64,000 nt of DNA from Gautieria morchelliformis (taxonomy: Eukaryota; Basidiomycota; Agaricomycetes; Gomphales; Gomphaceae). The stretch covers positions 248,001 to 312,000 of the forward strand of contig WHVA01000022.1 in the NCBI GenBank assembly GCA_015179125.1, read 5' to 3'. The notes beneath the pieces were generated by a model that saw nothing but the letters and a program-made list of their open reading frames with translations, was not told the origin of the DNA and ran no database searches. This document shows, one piece after another, positions 11,457-23,331 of this stretch. The position numbers and the translations under genes were made by a program. The stretch's first letter is position 1; each line of letters starts with the position of its first letter.

Positions 11457-13114
11457 TGGATCAACTGTTCTCTTGCTTCCTATTTATTTAATCTTTAAAA
11501 CGCCGGCGAAGTTTTCATCACACTACCTACAGTACACGTAATTTTTAGTTCCTATGATGTGACACTCAGAATAATGCGCCATGCGCCTGTACTATGTAAT
11601 CGTAGTTGAATGCAGTTTGTATTATTGATCGAACACTCGGTATATACTGCCATCACCGGCTATCCTCTGACATGTATATATCGGCCTGGGACTTTGGTGA
11701 GTAACGGCGTAGAGGTGACACGGGTCGGCTTTGGCTAGCTTTCGACCGGACGTACCTAGCTAGGCAGACTACACCATTGCGCGCATTGTTTGTCCATGTC
11801 ACTGTAAATACCTTCTAGAGTATCCATCAGTTGTTGAGGAGACCCACAAATATCCATCCACCAATTTGTCCGTTCGCCATATTAAAATATCTGGTCAACA
11901 ATAGAGCTTACTTACAGTAAATTGACTGCATTATTGCCATACCATTTCTTTTATCTGTTCCCCCGACCATCAAACGAAATAGTACCCGTGGTAGAGCCTG
12001 AGGGTTTTGCTTTGGTGTATGTAGCTGTGGCTAAGGCGGAAGTGAAGGGCGGGGGGGGGTTATCACTAAACGAGACGGGAAATTGTTGTTCGTCACATTA
12101 AATAGGGACGGGAGGTGGCCGGTGAATTTTCTGAAAAGTGAAGGGGACGTGAAGCACGAGCGCAAGGTAAGTTGATAGATAATTCAGCAAGGGTTTCCCA
12201 GTAAGAGCGGTTGGTCTCTGTGGGAAGATCGAATGCCGACTTGTGGTTTCTCACGGGGAAAGATCATTGAACGTATCGATCAGTAGGGATTTCACAGGAG
12301 GTCAAGAACGGCACTATATAATCTCATTGCTTACTTTATCTCTCCAGACCATTGACCAGTCTGGTCTCACCAAACCGTCTCTCTCGAAGGACTTTGACAT
12401 GACATCCATCTCCAACGCATTTTGGACGGAAACGAGCCGCGGCGCCCTGATGCCGAGGGCATAAATGAACTTGGGAAGGCCCTTGTCAGACTTCGGGAGA
12501 GACTCAGGCGGGAAGGGGCTCGGTAAGCGAATGCCGTTGAAAATGCCTTACCAGTTTGTTTGGATGCAGGGTCGATCATATATACTGTACTTACGATAGC
12601 GAAGCAATGAAACAAATCAGTCGAGAAGATTAATATATCCCCAAGCTCGTATGTGGCACCGACCATGCAAAGTCGCTGAGACATGTCTCGAGAGTATATG
12701 ATTACTGTGAAGCATACTTATACTTACAGTATAATAATTCTCTTTACATCATTTTCACACACTACTGCCGACAGGGTACAGCCTCTTTGGGGGTTCGGAA
12801 CAGCATTCCCAGTGTTTGGCTATGGGCGCCTATAGGGACCCGGGAGTTGTCGACATTATTAGTAGAAAAAATTGTACAGCTGGCATGTCTCTTGTTGTTG
12901 TATGTGATGATTGTGACGATGATCCATTCCCACTCATGGCCCAGGTCCAAGTCTGGATGCCTCCAATATCGCCTGTGCGACACCAGAGCGCGGCATCGCA
13001 TCGCCTTGACTGTCACACCTTTTTTTAGGCCCAAAACGGCGGCACAAGGGCATTGCCACAGCATGAGGTAGCGCTGGACTGTCAAATTTCCACCGTGACC
13101 ATCGACTCGACGCA
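11457..13114. other. intergenic, no gene seen
   Basis: The stretch lies between the P450 and the NLR. It holds a run of ten G at about 12049-12058 and one open stretch near 12395-12523 that looks protein-like but has no start codon or acceptor after the stop that precedes it. I see no RNA gene or repeat. Confidence 0.5.
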
Positions 13115-16100
13115 ATGGCTGAAGCTCTGGCAGGTCTGGCAGTAGCAGGCAAGTCGGCTGTATTTGTCTTGCTTCTAACTGCGATGCTCATCAACTCACT
13201 CAGCGAGTATCATCGCCGTCGTCCGGACCACCGAAGATGTTATCACCAAATGCTCCGCGTATCGAGTTGCGTACAAGAATGCGTCCAAGGATATGAGCAG
13301 ACTCAGCGACCAGGTCTCCGGACTACGCGGGGTACTTCTTGACCTCAACGATCTCATAGTGGCTGAGCAAGCACAAACCTTCTCTCGATTGCCAACTTTG
13401 ATGACCGCGCTCGATATATCCCATGACGATCAAACTCTAGGGGGGCGCGGGCCTCCCGAGGTGACAAAGAGCGAGGACGAGGCACGACCCGGCTATGGGC
13501 TCACTGAATCCATGCCAAGTGAGCGTACGGGTCTTTTAAAACATCTATTGAAGAACGTGAAGCGCAAAGGAGGCAATAACACCCAATGTGAACACACAGA
13601 TGGCATACTCTCCCCCACTGCGACAACGGGTGATTCCTTGACAGCCGAAGGCGGAAACACACCAGGGGAGGCCTCGGAAATCAAAAATGATCACATGACC
13701 TTACCTCGTGTTCTTAGGGATTGTCACACCGAGCTGCAGAGCCTTTCGAAGAAGTTAGAAACGAAGAATGTACGCGCATCTCGCACGGAAGCGCTCGTTT
13801 ATGCATTCAAGCAAGGCGAGGTTAACAAGACTCTCGACAACCTGCAAAAGTTCCAGCAGCAGCTTGTTGTGGCCTTATCCATTGATCAAGCGTACGTCCA
13901 ACTCCCTACTCTCGATGGCCAATGATCCCTTATCATGCTGACAGACGTTTGGTGCTGGAGGCGCATGACAACCAACGTCGTCAGGATATCTACAAGTGGT
14001 TGGCGGCTCCTGATTACGAGTCGAAACATTCGAATGCTACTGGGGAGTGGGAGGAACACACGGGCTCGTGGTTTCTACATGGAGAAAGCTTCCATGAGTG
14101 GCAAAGCCAGCCCAAGTCGTTTTTATGGCTTCACGGCAAAGGTATGTTCTCTACTTATTTGATGATCGTCGCTGATAAGCACACTCAGCTGGTGCGGGGA
14201 AGACTATCTTATGGTAAACGATTCAAATTCCTTCGGATATCTAGGTACCATGCTAACGAACTCGTTCGTCAAGCTCTACCATCATAAGAGAGATCTCTCA
14301 TCAATGCATATCAGACCCCTCACTCGCAGTCGCATTCTTTTATTTTGATTTTCGCAGCAAGGATATAAAACCACACAGCCTCCTTCGTGCTCTGATCAAA
14401 CAGCTGTCCTTGAAATGCACCAAGACCCCTGCCACGACCCCTACCCCGACCCCTGCCACGACCCTGCCACGACCTTTAACTACCTGGCCCACCTATTTTC
14501 TGACAAAAAGAATGGTTTAGAATCGCCATCTCTGGAGGAGCTCAAGTCAACGCTCAAGTCCATCATTGGCACTTTCAAGAAGAACGTGTACATTATCTTC
14601 GATGCTCTCGATGAATGTCCGGACCGACATCAATTTCTGAAACTGATCAAAGAAATCCACGGATGGAACTTTGACACATTACGGCTTCTAGCTACGAGTC
14701 GAGACGAGCAAGACATCGAGATGACTCTGCGGGACTTGGTTTCACATCAGGTATCTATGCGCGAGGGTCTCGTCGACAGCGACATCCGAGTCTATGTGTC
14801 AAGACAACTGAATGACGATAACAAGCTCAGTAAATACTCGGCAGAGAAGAAGGAAACAATTAAGACTACGTTGATTGACGGAGCGCATGGAATGTATGTA
14901 GTCTTTTCATACTCCGAAGATCGTTGCCAACTGGACTGCCAGGTTTCGATGGGTCGTTTGTCAGCTGGATGCTCTACGAAAGTGCCGATCTCCACACGAG
15001 CTCAAGAAGGCTCTCACGGATCTGCCAAAGACCCTATATGAGACCTACGATAGGATCCTCCTGGACATCGACGAGGGCAACAGAGACTATGCTCTGAAGC
15101 TGTTGCAATGGCTCGCTTTCTCAGTCGACAAGGTTTCACTCCGCGAGGCTGTGGAGGTGCTTGCCACAGATCCTGACGGCAAAAATGGACCCCTATTTGA
15201 CCTAGATCGGCGCTTTGACGATCCACGGGACATCCTGACCCTCTGTTCCAGCATGGTCGCACTTACAAACCTAAGCCAAACATTCCATCACCCAGAACAT
15301 TTCAAGCACCAGGGAAAGTTCACAGAACTCACCCTAGCCCATTTCTCCGTCCGTGAGTATTTGGTCTCGGAATCCCTCCGTACCCACAGGAAGTTGTCGT
15401 TCTATCACTGCGACACGAAACTGGCCAATACGTTCATTGCCAAGACATGCCTGGCCTACTTACTGCAATTCAACCAGCATAGCGTAAGCCAAGATATATG
15501 GATATCACATCCATTATGTTCATATGCGGCGAATTACTGGATTCGCCATACTCAACCAGATAACGACGATAACGCGGCTTTGCGCCGGCTTATCATGGGT
15601 CTTCTACAACCTGAGAGTACAGTGTACTCGATTTGGCTGGACCTTGATCACCTACGTCGGCATTCGATGAAGTGTGCTCCTATCTATTACATGTCAGAGG
15701 CTGGGCTAGCAGTAGTATCCCGGGACCTTCTGGAGAATGGAGCAGACATCAATGCCCAAGATGGCATGTATGGCAATGCGCTCCAGGCAGCATCGTTTTG
15801 GGGTCATCATCCCACAATTGAGCTGCTCCTGGAGAAGGGAGCAGATGTAAATGCGCAAGGCGGTGAGTATGGCAATGCTCTCCAGGCGGCATCGTCAGAG
15901 GGTCATTATGCCAATGTTCAGCTGCTTCTGGAGAAGGGAGCAGATGTCAATGTGCAAGGTGGCCAGTATGGCAATGCTCTCCAGGCGGCATCGTCAGAGG
16001 GTCGTCATGCCAATGTTCAGCTGCTCCTGGAGAAGGGAGCAGACATCAATGTGCAAGGTGGCAGGTATGGCAATGCGCTCCAGGCGGCATCATCAGGGAG

Positions 16101-17142
16101 TAATCATGCCATTGTTCAGCTGCTCCTGGCAAAGGAAGCAGACGTCAATGCGCAAGGTGGCAGGTATGGCAATGCGCTCCAGGCGGCATCGTTAACGGGA
16201 CATCATGACAATGTTGAGCTGCTCCTAGAGAAGGGAGCAGATGTCAATGCGCAAGGCGGCAGGTATGGCAATGCGCTCCAGGCGGCATTGTCAGGGAGTC
16301 ATAATGCTGTTGTTCAGCTGCTCCTGGCGAAGGGAGCAGACATCAATGCGCAAGGTGGCAGGTATGGCAATGCGCTCCAGGCGGCATCATTAACAGGACA
16401 TCATGACAATGTTGAGCTGCTCCTGGATAAGGGAGCAGACGTCAATGCACAAGGTGGCAGGTATGGCAATGCGCTCCAGGTGGCATCCTCACTGGGTTGT
16501 CATGCCAATGTTCAGCTGCTCCTGGAGAAGGGAGCAGATGTCAATGCGCAAGGCGGCAGGTATGGCAATGCGCTCCAGGCAGCATCGTCAATGGGTCATC
16601 ATGACAATGTTGAGCTGCTCCTGGAGAAAGGAGCAGACGTCAATGTGCAAGGTGGCCAGTATGGCAATGCGCTCCAGGCGGCATCGTCAAGGGGTCATCA
16701 TGCTGTTGTTCAGCTGCTCCTGGAGAAGGGAGCAGACATCAATGCACAAGGCAGCCAGTATGGCAATGCACTCCAGGCGGCATTGTCAGGGAGTCATCAT
16801 GCCATTGTTCAGCTGCTCCTGGAAAAAGGAGCAGACGTCAATGCACAAGGTGGCTGGTATGGCAATGCTCTCCAGGCAGCATCATCAGAGGGTTGTCATG
16901 CCAATGTTCAGCTGCTCCTGGAGAAGGGAGCAGATGTCAATGCACAAGGCGGCCAGTATGGCAATGCGCTCCAAGCGGCATCGTCAAGGGGTCATCATGC
17001 TGTTGTTCAGCTGCTCCTAGAGAAGGGCGCACACATCAATGCGCTAGGGGGCCAGTATGGCAATGCGCTCCATGCGGCATCATCAAGGGGTTATCATGCC
17101 ATTGTTCAACTGCTGGTAAGCAATGGAGCGGGCAAAGACTAG
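13115..17142 (+). CDS. NACHT-ankyrin NLR (STAND P-loop receptor), about 1250 aa, with an apparent frameshift
   Basis: Exons: 13115-13148, 13204-13891, 13945-14141, 14189-14213, 14274-14893 and 14943-17142. The N-terminal helical region (MAEALAGLAVA..., about 1-240) is followed by a NACHT NTPase with Walker A GKAGAGKT (about 305-312) and Walker B YIIFDALDEC. Next come the winged-helix-like part with FRWVVCQLDALRKC and LPKTLYETYDRIL, and 14 ankyrin repeats to the end. Such proteins act in fungal non-self recognition and cell death: ligand binding to the repeats triggers NACHT oligomerisation. The first intron has the GC donor G|GCAAGT. The frame breaks in exon 5: the upstream and downstream frames join only if one C is added to the CCC at 14462-14464, inside a short repeat. 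It is either a real inactivating deletion or a sequencing error. Confidence 0.82.
15727..17118 (+). repeat. 14 tandem 99-bp ankyrin repeats
   Basis: Each 99-bp unit encodes one 33-residue ankyrin repeat containing YGNALQAA, VQLLLEKGADVNAQGG or close variants. The phrase YGNAL occurs 14 times with a 99-bp period (for example at 15769 and 15868). Differences cluster at a few positions: the residue before YGN (M/E/Q/R/W), the SS/LT/LS triplet, and the HH-x-N/V/I site, which lie in the ligand-facing part of the ankyrin fold. The high identity points to recent expansion or gene conversion. Confidence 0.93.
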
Positions 17143-20100
17143 GAACATACACCGCCATCAGATGATCCATATAGACTTATTGTAACACCCTCGATTGTGA
17201 GCCTCTTGACAAATTTGACTTTGTGACTGAAGAGTAATAGAGTAGATGTGTGCATGGGACTAGTAGCGCCCCTCAGAGTGTATCGACATTCTCGCTCGTG
17301 GCGCCATGGATACGACAAAAGGGATGGAATTGCTTAAGGGATGGAATTGGTTAAGTCGTATGTAGCTACAGGATAGGATTTGCATTCGGTGATAGTACTA
17401 CTTGTGTAACCTCATTTTTGACTTGGAAATATTGCACAGGGCACACAACGACTGAGTGACTGAGATATTCCACTTCGGAAATAGGACAGGAGATAGTGGC
17501 CCCTTCTATGCATTGCGAGGCCCGGAACTTGAGCTGTGTGGGTGTGCGTGGTACTTAGGTCAGCTACCCGTATTCAGCTTCATTCGTATTTCGTAGTATC
17601 GTGCCAGGGACTGAGGCATTTTGCGGAGCATAGCGAAGGCTAAAGAGATGGGCGGGTGACCCGGAATATGGCTATGGGGCAGATGAGCGCCTCCAGGCGG
17701 GCGGTGAGAGGTCACCAGGGAGTGCCTGATCGAGAAGCATTCCGCGTCCCGGATGGTTTGTCCACCTCAGTTTTGCCTATGACACGCCGCTTGCTCCTGC
17801 TCTGAAGGATCCTTCAGCAGATCATTTAAGGGATACCAATTGATGCACTGCCCCAGGGGAGAGGGGGTGGGTTAGAACTAGACTGGAGAAATGAGGATTG
17901 GCAATGTGATAAAAGTGCCGGAAGGATGGGAGAGATAGCCGAGGTGTTGAATCGGACATAAGTCATGATTGTGGTGGGGAGTTATCCATCTGTGAGAGGG
18001 CGTCATTCTGGAATAGTGACTGGGTGGTGATGATCCTCATAAGGTTTATCCTGCGCCTGAGTTTTCCAAGACTGTCGAGGAACGAGTAGCTCGGTCAGCG
18101 TTTAACCTCAGGGGGAAGATGAGGCCCTTGTGACGACTTGTGAGAAGACCATACCGAAGTTATCTGATTATATGAAGCTCCAGCCCCAGAATGTCAAATG
18201 CACCTGGCTGGTGGGCTTATGGCCATCGGCACTGGTACAGGATGTCCCAGCGGGCTGCGCAGAATCTCATTTCTTCCCGAGTGCCTGTTGTGCCGAGCGC
18301 GGCCCGGGAGCACAGACGGAGGTAGGACGTGTGCACTATTATGGCATGGTGTGGGTGAGTGCCACTACTGATAATATATACGTCTGGATCGATGAGAAGG
18401 CAAACCTGATTTCCCGGCTTCGACATCGCCCACGACGCATAATAGCTGCTCCGCTTGGCGCCCATGGCACGCCCAGTGGCACCCCACGCTTTGATCGTTC
18501 GAACACTACGCGACCACAGCTTCTGTGACGTTTGTGATTCGTTCAGGTTGTATATAACGCTGTGGTGCAAGGGACAGCGGTGTACACACCTATCAAGCCG
18601 CTTCTCCCGAGTGCCACGCTGCGATATAGAGAAATTGCTGAGCTGGGAACAGTGCACCATGCGTCTCCGGGAAAGGTAGAAATGTGGCAGCGTGCAGCGG
18701 ACAAACCTGAAACCTGAAAATCGGAAAACATAAGTCTCCGCTTATCATCTTCGACGACGACTGGTATCCCAGAATCGTACCACCCCGCCTCGTCTCCTGG
18801 AAGAACTCGCAATCAAACCCACCCTACGCCTCTTTGCAAACCTGCGTCATTCGAAGAAGACACGCGACGCATACCGAATTCAAGTACCCTACCACCTGCG
18901 TGAGTCGTTCTGCTGCTTGAACTGGTTGAGTTTTGCTCCTTCACTTGTTTTGACCCGCCTTCACACTCTGCGGCTCCTTTCGTGCCATGATAACTAGATT
19001 ATGAGACAGTGTAGATTTTAATCGTGTTTGGCGTGCTTTCGTGGTTCGAAACAAACACGATGCTCAGTCTCTTCACCACAGGACCTACACGGCTCGCCTC
19101 GCCCCTACTTCGGATACGTATCTTATCCTAGCGACCGCGATGTATGTGATAGTGTTGATCCGCAGGTTGTGGGGCCCTAGGGCTTCAGTACATCGGTCTG
19201 GTCCTATGCCCAGTGTGCGCGGTTTCGAGTGAGAGCTGGCCTTCAATTACCCATGTGGGATCCATTTCCTCCTCTTCCAAGGGCAGTTTAACTTCCGTAA
19301 CAAGTATAATTGCCTCGTCCCCCGAGGCGAGGCACCTTGGTGATGTCTATTGCGTGGATTGGAGCAACGCCCGTCGAAGATTGGTTCATTTTAGGGACTA
19401 CATGCTATGTAATGCTACGGGGGTGTGGAGACGTGCAGACGGTGATGGTGGGAAAGGCGGAGAAGGAGCAGGGTGAGAAGTGGAGCAGAATTAGTCAGGC
19501 CGCCCCGTACTCGGACGATATGATCCTGGCGAAAGTTGGTGGTTGTGTCGTGAGCCTGCACGAGCTTGAATTCGTCACTCTTTCTTGTCTTTGCCTGCTC
19601 TTCTCGCGACCTTGGGCTTCAAGGCTGCGGGCGTCGTGTTCCTTGGTACCTTATGACGGGGCGGCGGTAATGCTTCGACTTAGGCATGCTGTATAGAGCA
19701 CGCATGACTGCGGCCGATCGACGAGGATGCGTTGCTCAAAATCCCCACTTGCAGCTGTGAAGTCCGACGGGAGGCGACTGGCGCCGAGGCTTCGATTCGG
19801 AGGCGAACTCGATGATACAGAGCGGTGCATCGGCGCCGGGGTCGGTTATACACATGGTGTTTCACTCACCCTCAGTTTATGTTTACTCGACGAACCCGCT
19901 GAGTACCCTACGTTTCTCGTCTAACTCCTCCGCTTCCCCATTCCCACCTAACGCGCGATGTCGTTACGCATATATGAGGATTTTCTTTACAGATCGCATG
20001 CCAGGATGCTCACCGTGGGGGGCGATGAGCTAGCATCAACCGCTGGGAATGAGCCTCGAGAGTCAGACCTTACCATCACACGTTTAGCCAATTATACCTC

Positions 20101-21055
20101 ATATATATAAATGCAGCTCAAATTTTTATCCCACCGTAGTTCTCCGCGCGCATATCTCGGAATAGGATTGCGCATAGCAAGGGTCGAGGGACGGATGACG
20201 CAGCGAATGTATGGAGGGATGTATGATCCGTGAGAGTGATACTACGAGAGCGCGAGGACGAGCGCGACCTGACATCGAGCTTCGCCTTTTCGGGGAAGAG
20301 AGCGGCAGTACTGCAGTAATAGGGAGCGTCGCCACCTGAAGAAATACGTCGTAATGGAGGCTGACAGAAATGTAAACTTGAAATCAGAAGATTCTGGCGA
20401 TGACGGGCGACGGGGCGACGGATAGAGGATGCGAATGCATACTTAATGAGCAAAGAGGCTCATGTTCAGCATATACATAAGTGATTTTCACCCGCAGCAT
20501 CGTTTTATATAACACGAGCGTCGGATTTACGCTTCTGAACTCCTTGGAGCCGGATTCAAGTTGAAAAAGGAAATGTACGGGGTGATGAGGACAGGCGGTC
20601 AGCTAGTAGTGGAGGAATTGGATGAAGTCGAGATGAAGGACGGCAGTCAATACTGACAACGATCATACGTAGGTCTAGTGCAAATGGTCGTGGTGTATTG
20701 GAGTGAATAATCTCGTGGAAGACAGTACCAGCCTAGAACACACATCCATTATGTAACGCTGAGTGTAGCGGAGCGCTAATGTAGTAGCTCCGATCGATTG
20801 CGTGACTTTTCCGTTACACTCTCAAGTCTCGTCTCGGGAATGTAGTCGTATTATAATATATGGTCCGTGCACAGTGGACAGCCCCTGTCGAATTGGCCAT
20901 ATAAATCACCGCCAACATTACTGACCCTTTCTCCTTGTCCACGACCTTGTCCACGACCAACTTTATAACCTGCCCTCAGCTATCTGGTACATTATTGCCC
21001 CCAATCGTTAATATTCTCCCCAAAGCACCTCACTACCACTCTCCCATCGTAAAGA
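17143..21055. other. 3.9 kb without a resolved gene
   Basis: A 17-bp motif is repeated twice at about 17321-17354. Open frames on both strands at 18130-18660 (132 and 147 codons) carry no known motif. Between about 18.7 and 20.5 kb several short stretches look protein-like on the minus strand, among them one near 19188-19319 with the acidic block LPLEEEEMDPTWVIE and one near 19878-19930 with EAEELDEKRRVLSGFVE before a stop. A minus-strand gene or its relic may lie here, but I could not connect the pieces in frame. Confidence 0.3.
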
Positions 21056-21556
21056 ATGTTATTCATCATCATCCTTGCCTTGGCTTTCTTCACCACTCTG
21101 GCTTATTCCGTGCCCGTCTTCCAACCACACAGTGCCACAAGCTGTCAACGAATTGAAAGGAGACCGCGACAACAAGGTCCGACACAGTATTTGTGTCGGA
21201 TCTTGTTGTCGCGGTCTCCTTTCAATTCTTTGACAGCTTGTGAGCACAATTCCTATGTGTCAGCGATATAGTGTACTGACCGTAATACCTTCTTCGTCAG
21301 TGGTCCGCAAACGAACGGGAACCCGATATGTGACCGCCAGATCCAAGCCACAGCTCGTAAGTCGTTACCTTCTTATAATTGGCAATACGTTGAGTTCTGC
21401 TTTCTCGCAGCTGGCGGGAAAACGGTCACGGTCACCGTAAAAGACAAGTGCGCGGCTTGCGCTCAGTTCGACCTCGACTTGTCTCCCGCAGCATTTGACC
21501 AGCTATCCGACCGTAGCGTAGGACGGGTGCATGGGGTAAAGTGGCACTTACTATGA
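21056..21556 (+). pseudogene. small secreted double-psi beta-barrel (RlpA/barwin-like) protein, disrupted
   Basis: The frame opens with a signal peptide (MLFIIILALAFFTTLAYS), and the 3' exon (21411-21556) encodes KTVTVTVKDKCAACAQFDLD, then SPAAFDQLSDRSVGRVHGVKWH, the end of the RlpA-like double-psi beta-barrel family (about 120 aa, secreted, expansin/barwin fold). The middle keeps ACEHNSYVSAI and NGNPICDRQIQATA. Two lesions are visible. A 107-bp palindrome occupies the region after the signal peptide. A TAG at 21269-21271 follows VSAI: skipping it needs an intron of only 30 nt (21271-21300), and without splicing the frame continues but contains the stop. A normal intron at 21357-21410 joins the last exon. 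I judge it a recently damaged gene; a functional unusual protein is possible. Confidence 0.6.
21136..21242. repeat. 107-bp near-perfect palindrome (fold-back)
   Basis: Two 52-bp arms (21136-21187 and 21191-21242) are inverted copies with about three mismatches and a 3-bp centre. As RNA or single-stranded DNA this would form a long hairpin. It sits inside the secreted-protein gene at 21056-21556. Confidence 0.9.
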
Positions 21557-21988
21557 AGTATGAACATGTATCGTTAGATGTCGGCTTTTCGCAGGCGGAA
21601 AGTTGAAGGGAAGTTATTGGACAATTCTTAATTGAATCAAGCATACACATGTGTCGCTATAGTGAAATCTGACGAATCAGAATATATACTCTGCATCGAA
21701 AATTCATCCACTAGTGGAAAGATTTATACTAAATAGCGCTTTGCATTCTGAGCCTTCCCCCCACAGATCAGGCGTACAAACAAAAAAGACTTTCTCTAGT
21801 TCTGGACACTGCCGAAGCCCTTCAGTTTCATAACTTGTCCCGCCCGCAGATCCATCATCAACCAGTTCATAGTCAACCGTGACTATTGAAGGCGCGTACC
21901 GTCACGTGACGTACAGTTTTGATAATACATTCCCACGAATCTTGTATGAACTCTAAATTTCACACTGTCATCCAAGACTTCGACCATC

Positions 21989-22989
21989 ATGTCCGCCGAC
22001 CTTCAATGGCTCCTCCTCCGTGTATGTGTACTCTATGCAGTCTACTGTGCACGTATTGGTCTTATTGGGCTGTTTACAGAAAAACAACTCCTACATGGTA
22101 GACTGTGTCCGAGAGGGACCCGTTTTCTCGAGGGAGCCCGTGCGTGATTATAATATCTCTACCTCGACCTCTACCTTACTTCTTCACGTTAGGGAAACCT
22201 CCGTAACGTCCACTCGCATAAGTACTCTGGCGTCGCCAACGCAAAGGTCCACTAGACGTTACCTTTTCACCCTGCCATATTGACGAGACTGGTAGACTAT
22301 TGCCATCCATGATACACCCAGTGGCATCCAGATTGTCACTCGCAAGCCCAAGGCTTCCGCACACCAGGTTCGTTCGGCACAACACACCACAGGGATCCGC
22401 GCAGTTTCGAGCAACCGTCGTGCGAGCGGTATCGCTGCTGGCCATGCGAAGCGTGGATATAGGCCCGACCTGAGACCCGTGAGTAAATTCTCTGTAGTAT
22501 TTTCCGGCTTTCCTTGTTTTTCTTCCGTATCGTATACTCTTTTCTCTTTCTTCCATGCGTCATGGAACAGCATCTACGTTAGAACCCACCCTACCTCCCT
22601 CTTCGGAGGGGCGGGATGACAGGCTGGGCGTGGACAAGAATGCAAGAACAACCCAGCCTCCGGCTTGGAACGATCAAACCGGCCGTGGTGGTGCTTTGCG
22701 CCTCGTCGCTATCGGATGTCGTCTTACCTATCATGGCGATGGCCGACTCTGAGGCGCCGACATCTCACAAATGTTTTTCTATTTCGCTTTTTCTTTCTTA
22801 GGAGCTCTCTGCCTCCTCCGTTTTAGATGGAATCACTGACGGGGTGGTTTTGTACACCAGGCTGCTGTCGCTCGTGTTTCTGCCCTTCTCTTGGCACGGA
22901 AGAAGAAAGAGACTATCAAGGCCGAGCCTGTTCGGGAGAAGAAAGTTCGTGGATCGAAGAAGGGCAAGGCCGTTAAGGGTCTAGATTAG
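21989..22989 (+). CDS. RPL28: 60S ribosomal protein eL28, 152 aa
   Basis: Five exons: 21989-22021, 22080-22139, 22193-22246, 22296-22478 and 22861-22989; total 459 nt in frame. The start MSADLQWLLLR, then KNNSYMVDCVREGPVFSREP, then NLRNVHSHKYSGVANAK, then SGIQIVTRKPKASAHQ, then GYRPDLRP and the basic tail AAVARVSALLLARKKKE... follow the eukaryotic L28e family from end to end. eL28 is a surface protein of the large ribosomal subunit. The first ATG fits the family start. The last intron (22479-22860, 382 nt) is several times longer than the others and contains a strong hairpin near 22589-22611. Confidence 0.9.
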
Positions 22990-23331
22990 GTGGGGAGGAG
23001 AAACGGTGTTGGGATGGCTATGACTGTGTTGGGTTGTACAAAAGAGTGAGGCCTGGAGTCGGGCATATGTTCGAACATCCATGCTCGCTTTACTAACATG
23101 TTCCAAACTCATAATCCTGTCAACCATGTTATTAATTTACGCATTACTGATGCTCCCCGTAGTCTGGTTCGGCGAGGTAACTACGCAGCGCTTCGCAATG
23201 ATGCTGCTGGAGGTTTATCACCTGATGTGCAGAACACTGAAAGCACTTCGAATGCTACATGTGCAGCTTCAATTCTAAGACGTATAGTTTACGTACTGTC
23301 AAAAGATCGTCAAGGGGTTCTCAGCGTTCCT

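Noticed and set aside
12395-12523. Protein-like frame before a GTAAG donor
   Set aside because: A stop lies directly upstream with no ATG or intron acceptor after it, so no exon can be built.
15851-17020. Long frames overlapping the ankyrin array (114 and 205 codons)
   Set aside because: Shadow frames created by the 99-bp periodicity of the real ankyrin frame.
15727-17118. Regular 99-bp repeats as a CRISPR-like or satellite array
   Set aside because: The repeats are coding ankyrin units in one open frame without spacers.
18130-18660. 132- and 147-codon frames on opposite strands
   Set aside because: They overlap, have no motif and neither has clear gene signals.
21271-21300. 30-nt intron in the secreted-protein gene
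   Set aside because: Far below the usual minimum intron size here (about 45 nt); read as a possible nonsense codon instead.
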